In this document: one piece after another, positions 15,699 to 24,395 of the stretch
Layout: every line of letters begins with the position of its first letter
Position numbering within the stretch: position 1 is the first letter of the stretch
DNA from: Acinetobacter albensis
GTDB lineage: Bacteria; Pseudomonadota; Gammaproteobacteria; Pseudomonadales; Moraxellaceae
Direction: 5' to 3'
DNA: 64,000 bases
Assembly (NCBI RefSeq): GCF_900095025.1
Contig: NZ_FMBK01000001.1
Coordinates: forward strand, 186,001 to 250,000
The notes under the pieces: model-generated
Database searches by the model: none
Seen by the model: the letters and a program-made list of their open reading frames with translations, nothing else
What the model was told of the DNA's origin: nothing
Made by a program: the position numbers and the translations under genes

Positions 15699-18600
15699 TT
15701 AATCTTCGGCTATTTCTTTTAACCTTCTCCATGATGGATGGTTTTTAATAGTTGGTTTCGCTGAAATTAATTTCTCTAATATGTCCTTCAAATAATGATC
15801 ATAATGTTCAATTCTTGAACCTATTACTTTATCTAATAATAAAAGAATTTCTTCAGGATATTTTTCTAAAAGGAAAACCTTATCATCTGTGACCAATCTG
15901 AACATAAATAAGGATCCTGAATCTATTTTTCCTAAATAGGGCATTACATGTTTATGAATATCTACAAAACTATCAGGTGTTTCTAAAATTAAATTTAGTA
16001 ATCGTTCAGACGTTCTTGAATTTTGAAATCTTATTTCTTTAGGCCAAATATTTTTAATAAAATGTCGTCCAAATGTTGCCCAGTTTTTTTGTTCAGTTAC
16101 TACTTTCTGTAACACCCACAAGGTATGTGAGAGCATATCATTATCAAAATTTCGGATCATATTTCTAAGATCAATATCAGAATAATATTTAGCTTTAGGA
16201 TATGACCAGTAACTTACAATAACGAGATATGTAGCTAAGTTATTTTTTAACTTTTCACTACCAAGCCATTCAGTTTTATTTTTAAACAATGAAGTTATAT
16301 AAGGCTTTATGATTAATGCTGCTTTTGGGGGAGGTGTCTCAAGCATTATTCCATGCCAAACAGATTCGCTTACTGGGTTCTCTATATTTAAAAGTGGAAT
16401 TAAATTAAGTTCAGTCCATTGTTTATAATGATAAAAAATGAATTTAAAACGATATGCTATCATCACTGCCGCATGATCAGCTCCTTCACCAACACTATTT
16501 AATGCTAATTCAAATCTTGAAAGATAATTTTTTCTACAAATCTTAGGGTCTAATTTCCAAGCATTAAAAGTTGAAAATATTGAATAAACTAATTTACCAA
16601 TAGGTGAATTCAAAGCATGATCTAAAGTTTTTCGAGATAAATTTATAACTTTTCCTCCTCGTTTAACTTCACCGATAGAACTTTTTGTTGCATCTGGACC
16701 TATTGTATTTAGTGAATTGAAAACATAATCCCAGACTTGCCAAAATAGTCCATGATTTGAAATACAGGTATTTACAAGTGTCTCATCAATCCATCTAGAT
16801 AGACTGAAGCGACAATTAAAAATCACTTCATTTGGTAAAAGAAATATTGCATTAGCCACAATTAATTTTTCTTCTAGGGTTGTACTTTCAGGAATATTTT
16901 CAAATAACTGCTGCCAAAAATCTTCACGGAAGTTACCCAACTCAAGCTCTTTTAAAAGTATGTTTAGAACATGTTGAATATTTTTTTGTATTAAACCAAT
17001 AAATGGTCTATTTTGTTCAAGAACTACACTCCTCTCATTCTCAATTTTTTTAATTTCATCCAATAATTTTGTTGAATCTGTTATTAGCCCTAAATCAAAC
17101 ATATCTATAGATGTATTAGTCTTTACTAAACCTGAAATAGCACCAGGAATAAATGGTTCTTCATCTAAAAAACTGTTCTTCCATTTATCAGATGATTTTA
17201 TTTTTAATAAATCTTTTTTAGCTGATTCTGATAAACCTATTTTCGAATTACGAATTTGATTTAGTAACCGCCCAGTATGATAAATTCTTCTCTTTTCAAA
17301 TAAGTCGTCAGCGTAATCTTTATTATTTGGATAGTATCTTATAATCTTATTTTCGATAATTATGCGATCTTGCTCAGGTATTTTATCCCATTTTTTTGAA
17401 ATAAATTTAAATAGATCCGCCTCTAGAACTGAGCTCCAAAAAAAATCATCAGAGAAGTTTTCGATATTTTTTCCGATATCAAATTCATGAATATTTTGAG
17501 AATACATCCATACAAATAATCTTAAACGATTGAAAATAAATGAATCATTTTTTGGCCATTCTTTAGAAAGCGCATAAATCTCCTTTTCATCTATCTGAAG
17601 TTGCCTGTTAATCAAATGGCTTAACCAAACAATGATTTTTCCAGTATTTTCATAAGCATCTCGCATTTCATTATCAAAATCCTTAAGAGCTATTATGGGA
17701 TATTCAAAATTTAAAAATGAACTAACAGTTGTAGAGGTGTGTTGAAGCAATTTTATATATTTAAGTAATGACACTACGAGGATATTGATAACATTTATTA
17801 ATGAGTTTTCGTGGACATTAATAGAATCATGACTAAAACCAATAAATTGAGTTTTAAAATTTATCTTTAGATTCTCATCTTCTTCAGTGTTCAAATAGGA
17901 GATATATGATAAATCACTACATACTCTCAATGTTGGTTCAAGTAATGACTCCAGATCCTTTAAGTTTGACTCAGTAAATACATTGCCATTTTTCTCTACT
18001 ATAAATTTTAATTCATACCAAGTTATTGTAGGTTGTCTTTCTAATAGCTTATGACTTAATATTATTTTTCTGAAAAAAATTAATTTATTCTCAGAAAATG
18101 AATTAGGCTCTTTAGTAATTCGCTCTTCAATTTCACGGGTCATTAATGGATGTAAGTTATTCTGATTGGCGACCCACCATATACCTGCAGGTTGTTCAAT
18201 AACTTTTACGAGCCATCTTATTAAACTTGTAATTCTTGAGTTTACAGCCCATAACCTTTGATATCGTAAATTTGATATTCTTTCTCTTAGCTTACCTGAG
18301 TGCTCAGTATTTAAATTATCAATGAAATCTTCACCAACATTATTTATTAAATGATTAGGAATTAATTCTAAGTCTGAACGAATAAAATCTGTATCTATCC
18401 CATATAAATCGATAGGATCTAATATAAGATTTTGACCAGTTTGATTTTTTACGTTTTTAAGTTTTCCTAACCTGATATATTTATCAAAAACATAAATCCA
18501 TTCTGCTTTTGGGGTGGGCTGAAATAATTGAAACTTTTGAGCACCTTTAAATGTTGAAATAAAATTGGCAACCTGTCCTCTCTCAAATGCTTCTAAATCT

Positions 18601-19487
18601 TTTGGGCTTTTTTGACTAAATTCAAAAATGTGAGTATTCCACTTATCATCATCTCCCGCATATTTTGCCCATTCTGTAATTGTATCCCATAGATCATCAT
18701 GATTAGGGTATGAAATACCTATAGCACCAAGCTGAGCCCACTTTTGATCAATTTTGCTTTGCTCTCCTCGTTCAAAGGCATATATCTTATTTTTATTGTC
18801 CGAATTTTCAGAGTTTAGTCCCTCAAGTAAATAACGAACTAAAGTATCATCTCCCGAATAACCAATTAATACGACTGTACGGCGTGTCAATAGATTTGAT
18901 AAAAATCTTGTTGCCCAACCATGGGATAAATAAGCACTACCAAAGTCTTGAGATGAAACAATAAGATTATTAGGTTCATTTTTCTTTGGATCTATCCATT
19001 TACCATGTAAGTAAACAATGCCTGATAATGGATCTTTAGATTTTAGATCTGGTAAATATGGTGGAACAAAAGATTTTACTTTCTTATCCACTTTCTCAAA
19101 AAGTAGATCAAAGTTTGTTGTTATAAGAAATGGTTTCTTTTCTTCATTTATCGAAAGTTTTAAAAGATTTTCATGATTCCTTAGTAATGGAGTTTTTTTG
19201 AGTTTTAGCTCATTTAATAAGACAGAATCAACAATCTCATCACCATAAGTTCTTTTTAAGGCTGTAAATGTTCTATCGAATTGAGAATTAAATAGTAATT
19301 GTGAAATCTCATTATTTTCATCATCTAGTGCATGTAATTCTTCAGCAACTTTTTTCGTTAAACTATAAAAAGTAGGTAATCCAGCTGGAACCGAAACCCC
19401 CGCACCACAGAAAAATAGAAGTTCACCATTTTTTTGTGCTTCAATTAATTCATCGGGAATATTAGGACCAGTTTTAGTAAAGCGCAT
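15699..19487 (-). CDS. Large SIR2-domain protein, probable anti-phage NADase
   Basis: A 1262-residue protein. Residues 1-270 form a SIR2 domain: NAD-binding GAGVSVPAGLPTF (28-40), TTNFD (123-127) and YLHGK (159-163), giving the expected catalytic Asn125 and His161, then LIGYSGDDTLVRYLL. The remaining ~990 residues are helical, Leu/Ile/Asn/Lys-rich, without zinc cysteines or a P-loop I can see. This layout matches defence-associated sirtuins (DSR-like), which deplete NAD+ when phage proteins are sensed. Start ATG 19487; a TTG 12 bp upstream is less likely. It is convergent with the replication operon, and its low GC marks it as cargo. Confidence 0.85.
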   Translation of the reverse strand: MRFTKTGPNIPDELIEAQKNGELLFFCGAGVSVPAGLPTFYSLTKKVAEELHALDDENNEISQLLFNSQFDRTFTALKRTYGDEIVDSVLLNELKLKKTPLLRNHENLLKLSINEEKKPFLITTNFDLLFEKVDKKVKSFVPPYLPDLKSKDPLSGIVYLHGKWIDPKKNEPNNLIVSSQDFGSAYLSHGWATRFLSNLLTRRTVVLIGYSGDDTLVRYLLEGLNSENSDNKNKIYAFERGEQSKIDQKWAQLGAIGISYPNHDDLWDTITEWAKYAGDDDKWNTHIFEFSQKSPKDLEAFERGQVANFISTFKGAQKFQLFQPTPKAEWIYVFDKYIRLGKLKNVKNQTGQNLILDPIDLYGIDTDFIRSDLELIPNHLINNVGEDFIDNLNTEHSGKLRERISNLRYQRLWAVNSRITSLIRWLVKVIEQPAGIWWVANQNNLHPLMTREIEERITKEPNSFSENKLIFFRKIILSHKLLERQPTITWYELKFIVEKNGNVFTESNLKDLESLLEPTLRVCSDLSYISYLNTEEDENLKINFKTQFIGFSHDSINVHENSLINVINILVVSLLKYIKLLQHTSTTVSSFLNFEYPIIALKDFDNEMRDAYENTGKIIVWLSHLINRQLQIDEKEIYALSKEWPKNDSFIFNRLRLFVWMYSQNIHEFDIGKNIENFSDDFFWSSVLEADLFKFISKKWDKIPEQDRIIIENKIIRYYPNNKDYADDLFEKRRIYHTGRLLNQIRNSKIGLSESAKKDLLKIKSSDKWKNSFLDEEPFIPGAISGLVKTNTSIDMFDLGLITDSTKLLDEIKKIENERSVVLEQNRPFIGLIQKNIQHVLNILLKELELGNFREDFWQQLFENIPESTTLEEKLIVANAIFLLPNEVIFNCRFSLSRWIDETLVNTCISNHGLFWQVWDYVFNSLNTIGPDATKSSIGEVKRGGKVINLSRKTLDHALNSPIGKLVYSIFSTFNAWKLDPKICRKNYLSRFELALNSVGEGADHAAVMIAYRFKFIFYHYKQWTELNLIPLLNIENPVSESVWHGIMLETPPPKAALIIKPYITSLFKNKTEWLGSEKLKNNLATYLVIVSYWSYPKAKYYSDIDLRNMIRNFDNDMLSHTLWVLQKVVTEQKNWATFGRHFIKNIWPKEIRFQNSRTSERLLNLILETPDSFVDIHKHVMPYLGKIDSGSLFMFRLVTDDKVFLLEKYPEEILLLLDKVIGSRIEHYDHYLKDILEKLISAKPTIKNHPSWRRLKEIAED

Positions 19488-19699
19488 TTTAATTCTCAAC
19501 TTTATATAAAAGCATATATATTTTTAAATAATTGTTTTATAACATATATATTTCATTTTAAATTACATGATTTACTATTAAAATAATTACTATTTTTTCA
19601 TATTTAACTAGTAAAAATTTTATTCACGTGCTTTTAGAATTATCCAATATTTTGGCATACTGAACCTCTCCCTTAATAAAAAATTGATCCCAACGGTAG

Positions 19700-19939
19700 T
19701 AGCATTACCACATTCAGCGTGGCAACCTCGGAACATTAGAAAGACAAGACCACTGGAGAACGCAAAGAGGCTACGGAATCGCCACTAGTAACCGATTAGC
19801 TGAGATTGCCAGTAAGTACCTTAAGAAAGGCGGAAAGGTTTATATAGAGGGCCCATTCCGTACACGTAAATGGAAAGACCAAAGCGGATCAGAAAAGGAA
19901 ATAACCGAGATTCGAGCTGATGTTCTGCAATTGCTTTAG
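19700..19939 (+). pseudogene. Truncated single-strand DNA-binding protein (ssb remnant)
   Basis: Reading in frame to the TAG at 19937-19939 gives RLAEIASKYLKKGGKVYIEG, then RTRKWKDQSG and TEIRADVLQLL, which is the centre and end of an SSB OB-fold. The normal N-terminus is missing: a stop at 19700-19702 and a degraded GNLGTLERQDHW segment precede it, and the acidic C-terminal tail is absent. Element-borne ssb genes often accompany replication modules, so this is probably a decayed accessory gene. A terminator follows. Confidence 0.75.
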
Positions 19940-19948
19940 TGCTTATAT

Positions 19949-19972
19949 GCCCCTTTGATGGGGCTTTTTTAA
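19949..19972 (+). terminator. Intrinsic terminator after the ssb remnant
   Basis: The stem GCCCC / GGGGC is followed by six Ts. Confidence 0.8.
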
Positions 19973-20026
19973 TAATGGTGTATTTTCCTCATTTAAACTA
20001 ATATCTCTTTAAATTTAGGGGGATTT

Positions 20027-20719
20027 ATGACTAAGAAGACTTTAGAAGAAAAGATAAAACAGGTCGGATTTTGGACTTTTGGAGGAATATTTTGGTACTT
20101 AGCGATAGCTTTCTTTCTGAAAAGCAATTACCCGATTTACGATTATGACTTTAATCGATCTATTGCATATGACGTTATAAAGGATGCTCTAACCTTAGCT
20201 GCAGCCTTTCTTGCTCCAGTTGCTGCATTTATTCTTTTCAGTGATTGGAGGGTGCAACATATAGAAAAGAGAAAAGAACAAGAAAGTGAAGTTATCTTAA
20301 GCAGAATTAATATCTTATTGGAAAAACTTGCTCAATTATATGTAAGTGTTTGCAGAGATGAAAATATTAATAATGAAGCAGCATCATTAGATATTGTGAA
20401 ACAAGAATTTCTTATAACACTGGAATGTATAGCATTGGAAAAAATTACAGAGAAGTCATTTGGACCAGATTCTGAGGCAAAAGATTTTTATAATGCTTCC
20501 AAAAAAATACTTAAAGAAATAAATCAAATTGGCAAAAAACTTAAAGAAGATGAAGACTTTTTCCAGAGATATCCACTATTGGAAAAGAATATTGATCGGT
20601 TTGGTGATTCCAGGGAGTCTTATTTAAGCAGACTTAAAAGACAGCGCGAGTCAATTGAAAGTCTCAGCTTGGAAATAAGTAACTTAACCGAACTCTCAAA
20701 AGGTCTAAGAGTGCTGTAA
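20027..20719 (+). CDS. Hypothetical membrane-anchored coiled-coil protein (230 aa)
   Basis: Two N-terminal membrane segments (about 12-32 and 50-70) are followed by a DWRVQHIEKRKEQE juncture and about 150 residues of charged helix with coiled-coil character. That topology puts the long domain in the cytoplasm. AGGGGGATTT gives a good ribosome-binding site for the start at 20027. I recognise no family. It lies between the SIR2 gene and another membrane-anchored helical protein, so it is probably island cargo; a defence role is possible but not shown. Confidence 0.75.
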   Translation: MTKKTLEEKIKQVGFWTFGGIFWYLAIAFFLKSNYPIYDYDFNRSIAYDVIKDALTLAAAFLAPVAAFILFSDWRVQHIEKRKEQESEVILSRINILLEKLAQLYVSVCRDENINNEAASLDIVKQEFLITLECIALEKITEKSFGPDSEAKDFYNASKKILKEINQIGKKLKEDEDFFQRYPLLEKNIDRFGDSRESYLSRLKRQRESIESLSLEISNLTELSKGLRVL

Positions 20720-20849
20720 TATATTTATTTTTTCAAATTACCTTGCCCTTTTTATGGACTCCGAAAATTCAGAATTAAGTCGTACTGAATCTCAATATAT
20801 CAGTTAATATTTTCTATAAATGAAATTGTAAAATACTTAAGAAAATAGC

Positions 20850-21638
20850 ATGAACCAAAAAAATCAAATAGTTTCTGAAACCATACAAGCCGCGAATATA
20901 CAAGCTGATGCAACGATATTTGCAGCAAGTATAGCCGCACTAGGCCTTATAGTCGGTTTGGTGGTTTCATGGTATACGGCAAAACATATACAAAGAAAAA
21001 CCTCAATTGATGAGATAAGAAGAAATACATATTTAAAAACCGTTGATTCTTACTCTCGAATGATAGCTTCCTTATCAATGATTACAGTAGATCCTAAAAA
21101 GACATCCGATGAATTTAAACCAAGATTTGAAAATTTTGTTGCAGCGATTGATCAGTCAATGTTTGTTTGTGATACTAAAACTAAAGTTAAGCTCGTTGAA
21201 TTTTATGAAATTTTCTTTACAGAATTAAAATTAATTGAAGATCCAATATCAAGTATTTTTGATGCCTCACAGGATTGTGAAATAGCTTACAAAACCTATT
21301 TTAAAATTATGAGTGAGTTAGAGCCAATTAAGTCTCGCTTAGTAGATCTTCAGGTTGAAGATCCTGCGCAGAAAAATATTGAAAATGCATTACAAATATT
21401 TGACGATAAATTAAATTTTTCTCATAAGTATTTACAGGCTGCACAAGATAAAGGCGATTTAGTTCAAGAACTTTGCACCGATGCAGAACCAAAAATTCAT
21501 GACTTTATGATTAAGATAAATACAAAAGCAGTAGATGTAATGTATAGCTTAAGACAGGAAATAGGTATAAAAACCGATATAAAAACTGATAAGGAATTAA
21601 ATGAAAGGCTAAAAAAACTCGTATTAAAAAGTAAATAA
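20850..21638 (+). CDS. Hypothetical membrane-anchored helical protein (262 aa)
   Basis: One strong membrane segment (about 24-44, FAASIAALGLIVGLVVSWYT) is followed by a basic stop-transfer stretch (AKHIQRKTSIDEIRR) and about 200 residues of helical cytosolic domain. The layout TM-WYTAKHIQRK is seen in many small cargo proteins of unknown role. It starts 130 bp after the previous gene on the same strand. Like its neighbour it is AT-rich. No function can be named. Confidence 0.75.
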   Translation: MNQKNQIVSETIQAANIQADATIFAASIAALGLIVGLVVSWYTAKHIQRKTSIDEIRRNTYLKTVDSYSRMIASLSMITVDPKKTSDEFKPRFENFVAAIDQSMFVCDTKTKVKLVEFYEIFFTELKLIEDPISSIFDASQDCEIAYKTYFKIMSELEPIKSRLVDLQVEDPAQKNIENALQIFDDKLNFSHKYLQAAQDKGDLVQELCTDAEPKIHDFMIKINTKAVDVMYSLRQEIGIKTDIKTDKELNERLKKLVLKSK

Positions 21639-21808
21639 TCATTTTTATAGTTTTTATTCTCATTATTAAGGCTATTAGTTCTTAGCAAAGTAGTTGCACT
21701 AATCTGTAGTCTGGAAAATAATTAAATACTTGGAGTGAATCCTATCAGGATTGATTAGCTATAGATCCAATCTTGAGATAAAAATACTAAACTTTAAAGG
21801 AATTAAAG

Positions 21809-22018
21809 ATGAAACAAATATTTAAGGTGTCTACAGATAGTTTAAGAAGTTGCCCTTATTGTCGCAATGTTGATGTGGGTGGTATTTGTTTTGAAAAAGG
21901 GATAAACCACATGCTGAGTGAACATAATTATCAAATTGAGCATATTGGCACCGAAACCATTGAAGGGGACCTAGGATTGTTTCATACAACAGTGGCAATC
22001 CTTTCCGTAGAAGATTAA
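21809..22018 (+). CDS. Small hypothetical protein (69 aa)
   Basis: Begins MKQIFKVSTDSLRSCPYCRN with one CxxC pair, followed by GGICFEKGINHML and a C-terminal acidic strand. AAAGGAATT upstream of 21809 is a usable ribosome-binding site and a terminator follows within 35 bp, which together support a real gene. The single CPYC could bind metal or be redox-active. No family recognised. Confidence 0.6.
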   Translation: MKQIFKVSTDSLRSCPYCRNVDVGGICFEKGINHMLSEHNYQIEHIGTETIEGDLGLFHTTVAILSVED

Positions 22019-22022
22019 AAAC

Positions 22023-22050
22023 AGCCTCCTTAACTTGGGGCTTTTTATTA
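22023..22050 (+). terminator. Intrinsic terminator after the 21809 gene
   Basis: The imperfect stem AGCCTCC / GGGGCT is followed by TTTTTATTA. Confidence 0.7.
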
Positions 22051-22343
22051 GCTGAATGGTCATTATCACCATGCAGATTCAATCACCAGTCATGGGTATT
22101 TGCACCACAACTGAATAAATGGCTTTAGATTGGTTTAGCCATCATGAAAATCATGACAACTGAGTCGATAGATAACGTGTCAATGCCTTAGACAGCTATA
22201 GATCGGTACAGTCTAATTAGACAAATCCTCTGACATCTAATTGTGCTGAGACAGTCATAAACCACTAAAAAACAACTCAATTGTTTTGACATTTTCACTG
22301 ACAAAAACGCCATGAATTTGGCTAGACAAGTCATATTAATTTA

Positions 22344-22450
22344 GGTTGACGGCATACGGCGTAAATAAGGCATTAAATTGTGCTTAAAGGCATATACAAA
22401 AAGGCTTTATCCTATTTTGTGAAATACCAATCCTGTCAACGTACGTTAAC
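22344..22450 (+). repeat. Tag module A (GGTTGAC / GTCAAC)
   Basis: 5' tag 22344-22350, 84-nt core, complements GTCAAC (22435) and GTTAAC (22445). The second copy has one substitution. Confidence 0.75.
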
Positions 22451-22627
22451 GTAAACAGCCAAAAATTTACCTGAACAAGGTATGACTTAAGTATTCTATT
22501 AAATTTCATACAAGCCTTATCAATCGAACATTACAGCGTATTTATATGTTTTTTATAAATTCCAATCCGTCCAAGTACGTCCAAGAAGAATCCGTATTTC
22601 ATACCAGATAAGCTTTATTCAATATTT

Positions 22628-22734
22628 CCTTGATGAAGCTCCACCATAAAACCACTAAAAACAGCTTCAAGGCCTTATCTACTGGGGATTGCAGCCGTTT
22701 TCAATAAGTGCCATTTCATCAAGAATCATCAAGG
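22628..22734 (+). repeat. Tag module C (CCTTGATG / CATCAAG)
   Basis: 5' tag 22628-22635; complements at 22717 and 22727, the second extended to CATCAAGG. The inverted ends extend to TTTCCTTGATG / CATCAAGGAAA. This copy has CA in place of the usual GT at the tag start. Confidence 0.8.
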
Positions 22735-22762
22735 AAAACGCTACATTCTGTCCTGTTAATTA

Positions 22763-22858
22763 GATATACAGCACCTACCAGTAAAACAAGCTGAAAAGCT
22801 GTGCTCGCAGGCCATTCACTCATACTTGAAAATGCTGTTTTGTATAGCTACGTATAGC
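22763..22858 (+). repeat. Tag module D, short type (GATATAC / GTATAG)
   Basis: 5' tag 22763-22769 followed by AGCACC, a 72-nt core, complements GTATAG at 22842 and 22852. One mismatch between tag and complement. Confidence 0.65.
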
Positions 22859-22898
22859 AAGAAATACCATTCACCTTGCAGAAAGCGCCGTATATTTT

Positions 22899-23064
22899 GT
22901 TATACAGGACATAAGCCATTTACCTTGACAGCACCACCCTAGAAAAAAGAAATAAAATGCACTCAGACCTTTATGAATAAAGTATCACAGCTATTTTCAC
23001 TAGGTTTTAAGAAGTAATATTTCGTCAAGGTACGTCAAGGTAAATCTGTATGACTACGTATAAC
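22899..23064 (+). repeat. Outer tag module F enclosing module E (GTTATAC / GTATAAC)
   Basis: The outer tag GTTATAC (22899-22905) pairs with GTATAAC (23058-23064); GTATGA at 23048 is the first, imperfect copy. Module E (22923-23040) with ends TTTACCTTGAC / GTCAAGGTAAA sits inside it. E has a longer core (94 nt). Confidence 0.75.
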
Positions 23065-23149
23065 TAAATTCAGGATTTAGAATCTGAAATTCACCATTAT
23101 GGATTTCAAATCTAATAGGGTGAAAACATACAGGCATATATCCATATCT

Positions 23150-23166
23150 GTATCACTACGTATCAC
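23150..23166 (+). repeat. Tag pair G (GTATCA, TAC, GTATCAC) without a local 5' partner
   Basis: Two copies at 10-bp spacing. The complement GTGATAC is not upstream but occurs 145 bp downstream at 23311-23317. Confidence 0.6.
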
Positions 23167-23184
23167 AAAACATCCTTAAATCTT

Positions 23185-23292
23185 GCATGACAAGGTACGT
23201 TAATAAATACCTTATAAAAATGCTTCAAAGCTTTGCTACCATTGGGTTTAAAACAAATTACCAAAACTACGCTTTGTCAAACTACGTCAAAC
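23185..23292 (+). repeat. Tag module H, apparent chimera (GCATGAC / GTCAAAC)
   Basis: The 5' end TCTTGCATGACAAG is that of the module at 23620, but the 3' tags are GTCAAA (23276) and GTCAAAC (23286). The core is exactly 84 nt and contains TCAAAGC at the usual place. Confidence 0.65.
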
Positions 23293-23333
23293 AAAATCTC
23301 CCTAATTCTAGTGATACAAGAACTTCGTATTTT

Positions 23334-23428
23334 GTACGACGGCAAGCAATATAAAACAGTCTTAAAGACTTACTATCCTTGGCCTATAGCCCATTAATGA
23401 AAATAGGCTTTGTCGTTCTACGTCGCAC
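23334..23428 (+). repeat. Tag module J, short type (GTACGAC / GTCGCAC)
   Basis: 5' tag 23334-23340, 71-nt core, 3' tags GTCGTT (23412) and GTCGCAC (23422). The tag differs from the second complement at one position. Confidence 0.65.
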
Positions 23429-23452
23429 AAGAAAGGGAGAAATTTAGCTATA

Positions 23453-23611
23453 CGACACATCATTAATTTACCTTGACAGCACTCCACCCAAAAGCACCAT
23501 AAAAACTATATCAACGCCTTACTATATAAGCATTACAGCCATTTTATTAAAACTGCATTTCGTCAAGGTACGTCAAGGTAAATAAATCAATTCCGTGTCG
23601 CTACGTGTCGC
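23453..23611 (+). repeat. Nested pair: outer L (CGACAC / GTGTCG) around module K (CCTTGAC / GTCAAGG)
   Basis: Outer tag at 23453-23458, complements at 23595 and 23605. Inner module K is 23471-23578 with an 84-nt core and perfect doubled GTCAAGG tags at 23562 and 23572. K has almost the same ends as module E. Confidence 0.8.
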
Positions 23612-23619
23612 AAAATCTT

Positions 23620-23781
23620 GCATGACAAGCCTTTTGTATTTGTTGGACAAGGCAATCATAAAAGCACCTATAAAAATGCAGTCAAAGCCAAACTATACAA
23701 GGCATACAGCTATTATATTAAAACTGCGCTTCGTCCTGCTACGTCCAACAAGAAATATGGTTTTGTAATGTTACGTCATGC
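23620..23781 (+). repeat. Nested pair: outer N (GCATGAC / GTCATGC) around module M (GTTGGAC / GTCCAAC)
   Basis: Outer tag at 23620-23626, with GTAATG (23765) and GTCATGC (23775) on the other side; the arms extend to AATCTTGCATGAC / GTCATGCAAGATT. Inner module M is 23642-23749 with an 84-nt core, GTCCTG at 23733 and GTCCAAC at 23743. Confidence 0.8.
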
Positions 23782-23799
23782 AAGATTAGCCTTATTTTA

Positions 23800-23907
23800 G
23801 GTTGACGGCATACATGCTAAATCATCTGTAAAACAGTGGTCAGAGCTATAAGATGAAAGGATTTTGATAGTTTTATGGAAACCCTATTCCGTCAACGTAC
23901 GTCAACC
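23800..23907 (+). repeat. Tag module O (GGTTGAC / GTCAACC)
   Basis: 5' tag 23800-23806, 84-nt core, complements at 23891 and 23901. The inverted ends extend to TTTAGGTTGAC / GTCAACCTAAA. It has the same tag as module A but a different core sequence. Confidence 0.8.
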
Positions 23908-23925
23908 TAAATAGTCAAAATCCTA

Positions 23926-24033
23926 CTTAGACAATACTCATTCAAGAAACGACATAAAAGCCATGTCAAAGCCATACGTAGCAAACATCACAATAATCTG
24001 GCATTAATTTCAATCTGTCTAAGTACGTCTAAG
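23926..24033 (+). repeat. Tag module P (CTTAGAC / GTCTAAG)
   Basis: 5' tag 23926-23932, 84-nt core, complements GTCTAA at 24017 and GTCTAAG at 24027. Confidence 0.8.
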
Positions 24034-24048
24034 AATAAAGCCTTGTTT

Positions 24049-24110
24049 CATCAAGAATCATAAAGAAAAAACTTGGTCAGATTTAAAATCCATCCAAGTA
24101 CATCCAAGTA
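24049..24110 (+). repeat. Two tag pairs without clear 5' partners
   Basis: CATCAAG (24049) with CATAAAG (24059), and CATCCAAGTA twice in tandem (24091, 24101). Both keep the 10-bp period. Confidence 0.55.
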
Positions 24111-24115
24111 TTTTT

Positions 24116-24212
24116 TGTTTTACAGCATATTTATATAAATTGCTATGTATGTCAGTTACAGTAAGGCATACAGTGTTTTTCTACATATCAATCCGTAAAA
24201 CTACGTAAAACA
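24116..24212 (+). repeat. Tag module R, short type (TGTTTTAC / GTAAAACA)
   Basis: 5' tag 24116-24123 followed by AGC, a 71-nt core, complements at 24195 and 24205. Confidence 0.75.
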
Positions 24213-24230
24213 AAACAGCCTTAAATTATT

Positions 24231-24377
24231 CTTTACGGCGTTTATTTAATTCCCTTGATGGGCCACCAGTAGAAAGACCATTAAAATTGCTTAAATGCTA
24301 TATCTAGCAAGGTTTACCGCTATTTTTAGGGAATCCCATTTCATCAAGCCCCCCCAGTTTTGTATAGCTACGTAAAG
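24231..24377 (+). repeat. Nested pair: outer (CTTTAC / GTAAAG) around module S (CCTTGATG / CATCAAG)
   Basis: Outer tag CTTTAC 24231-24236, complements GTATAG (24362) and GTAAAG (24372). Inner module S is 24253-24348; its second tag copy is replaced by a run of C. Confidence 0.7.
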
Positions 24378-24395
24378 AATTTTGACCTTATTTTT

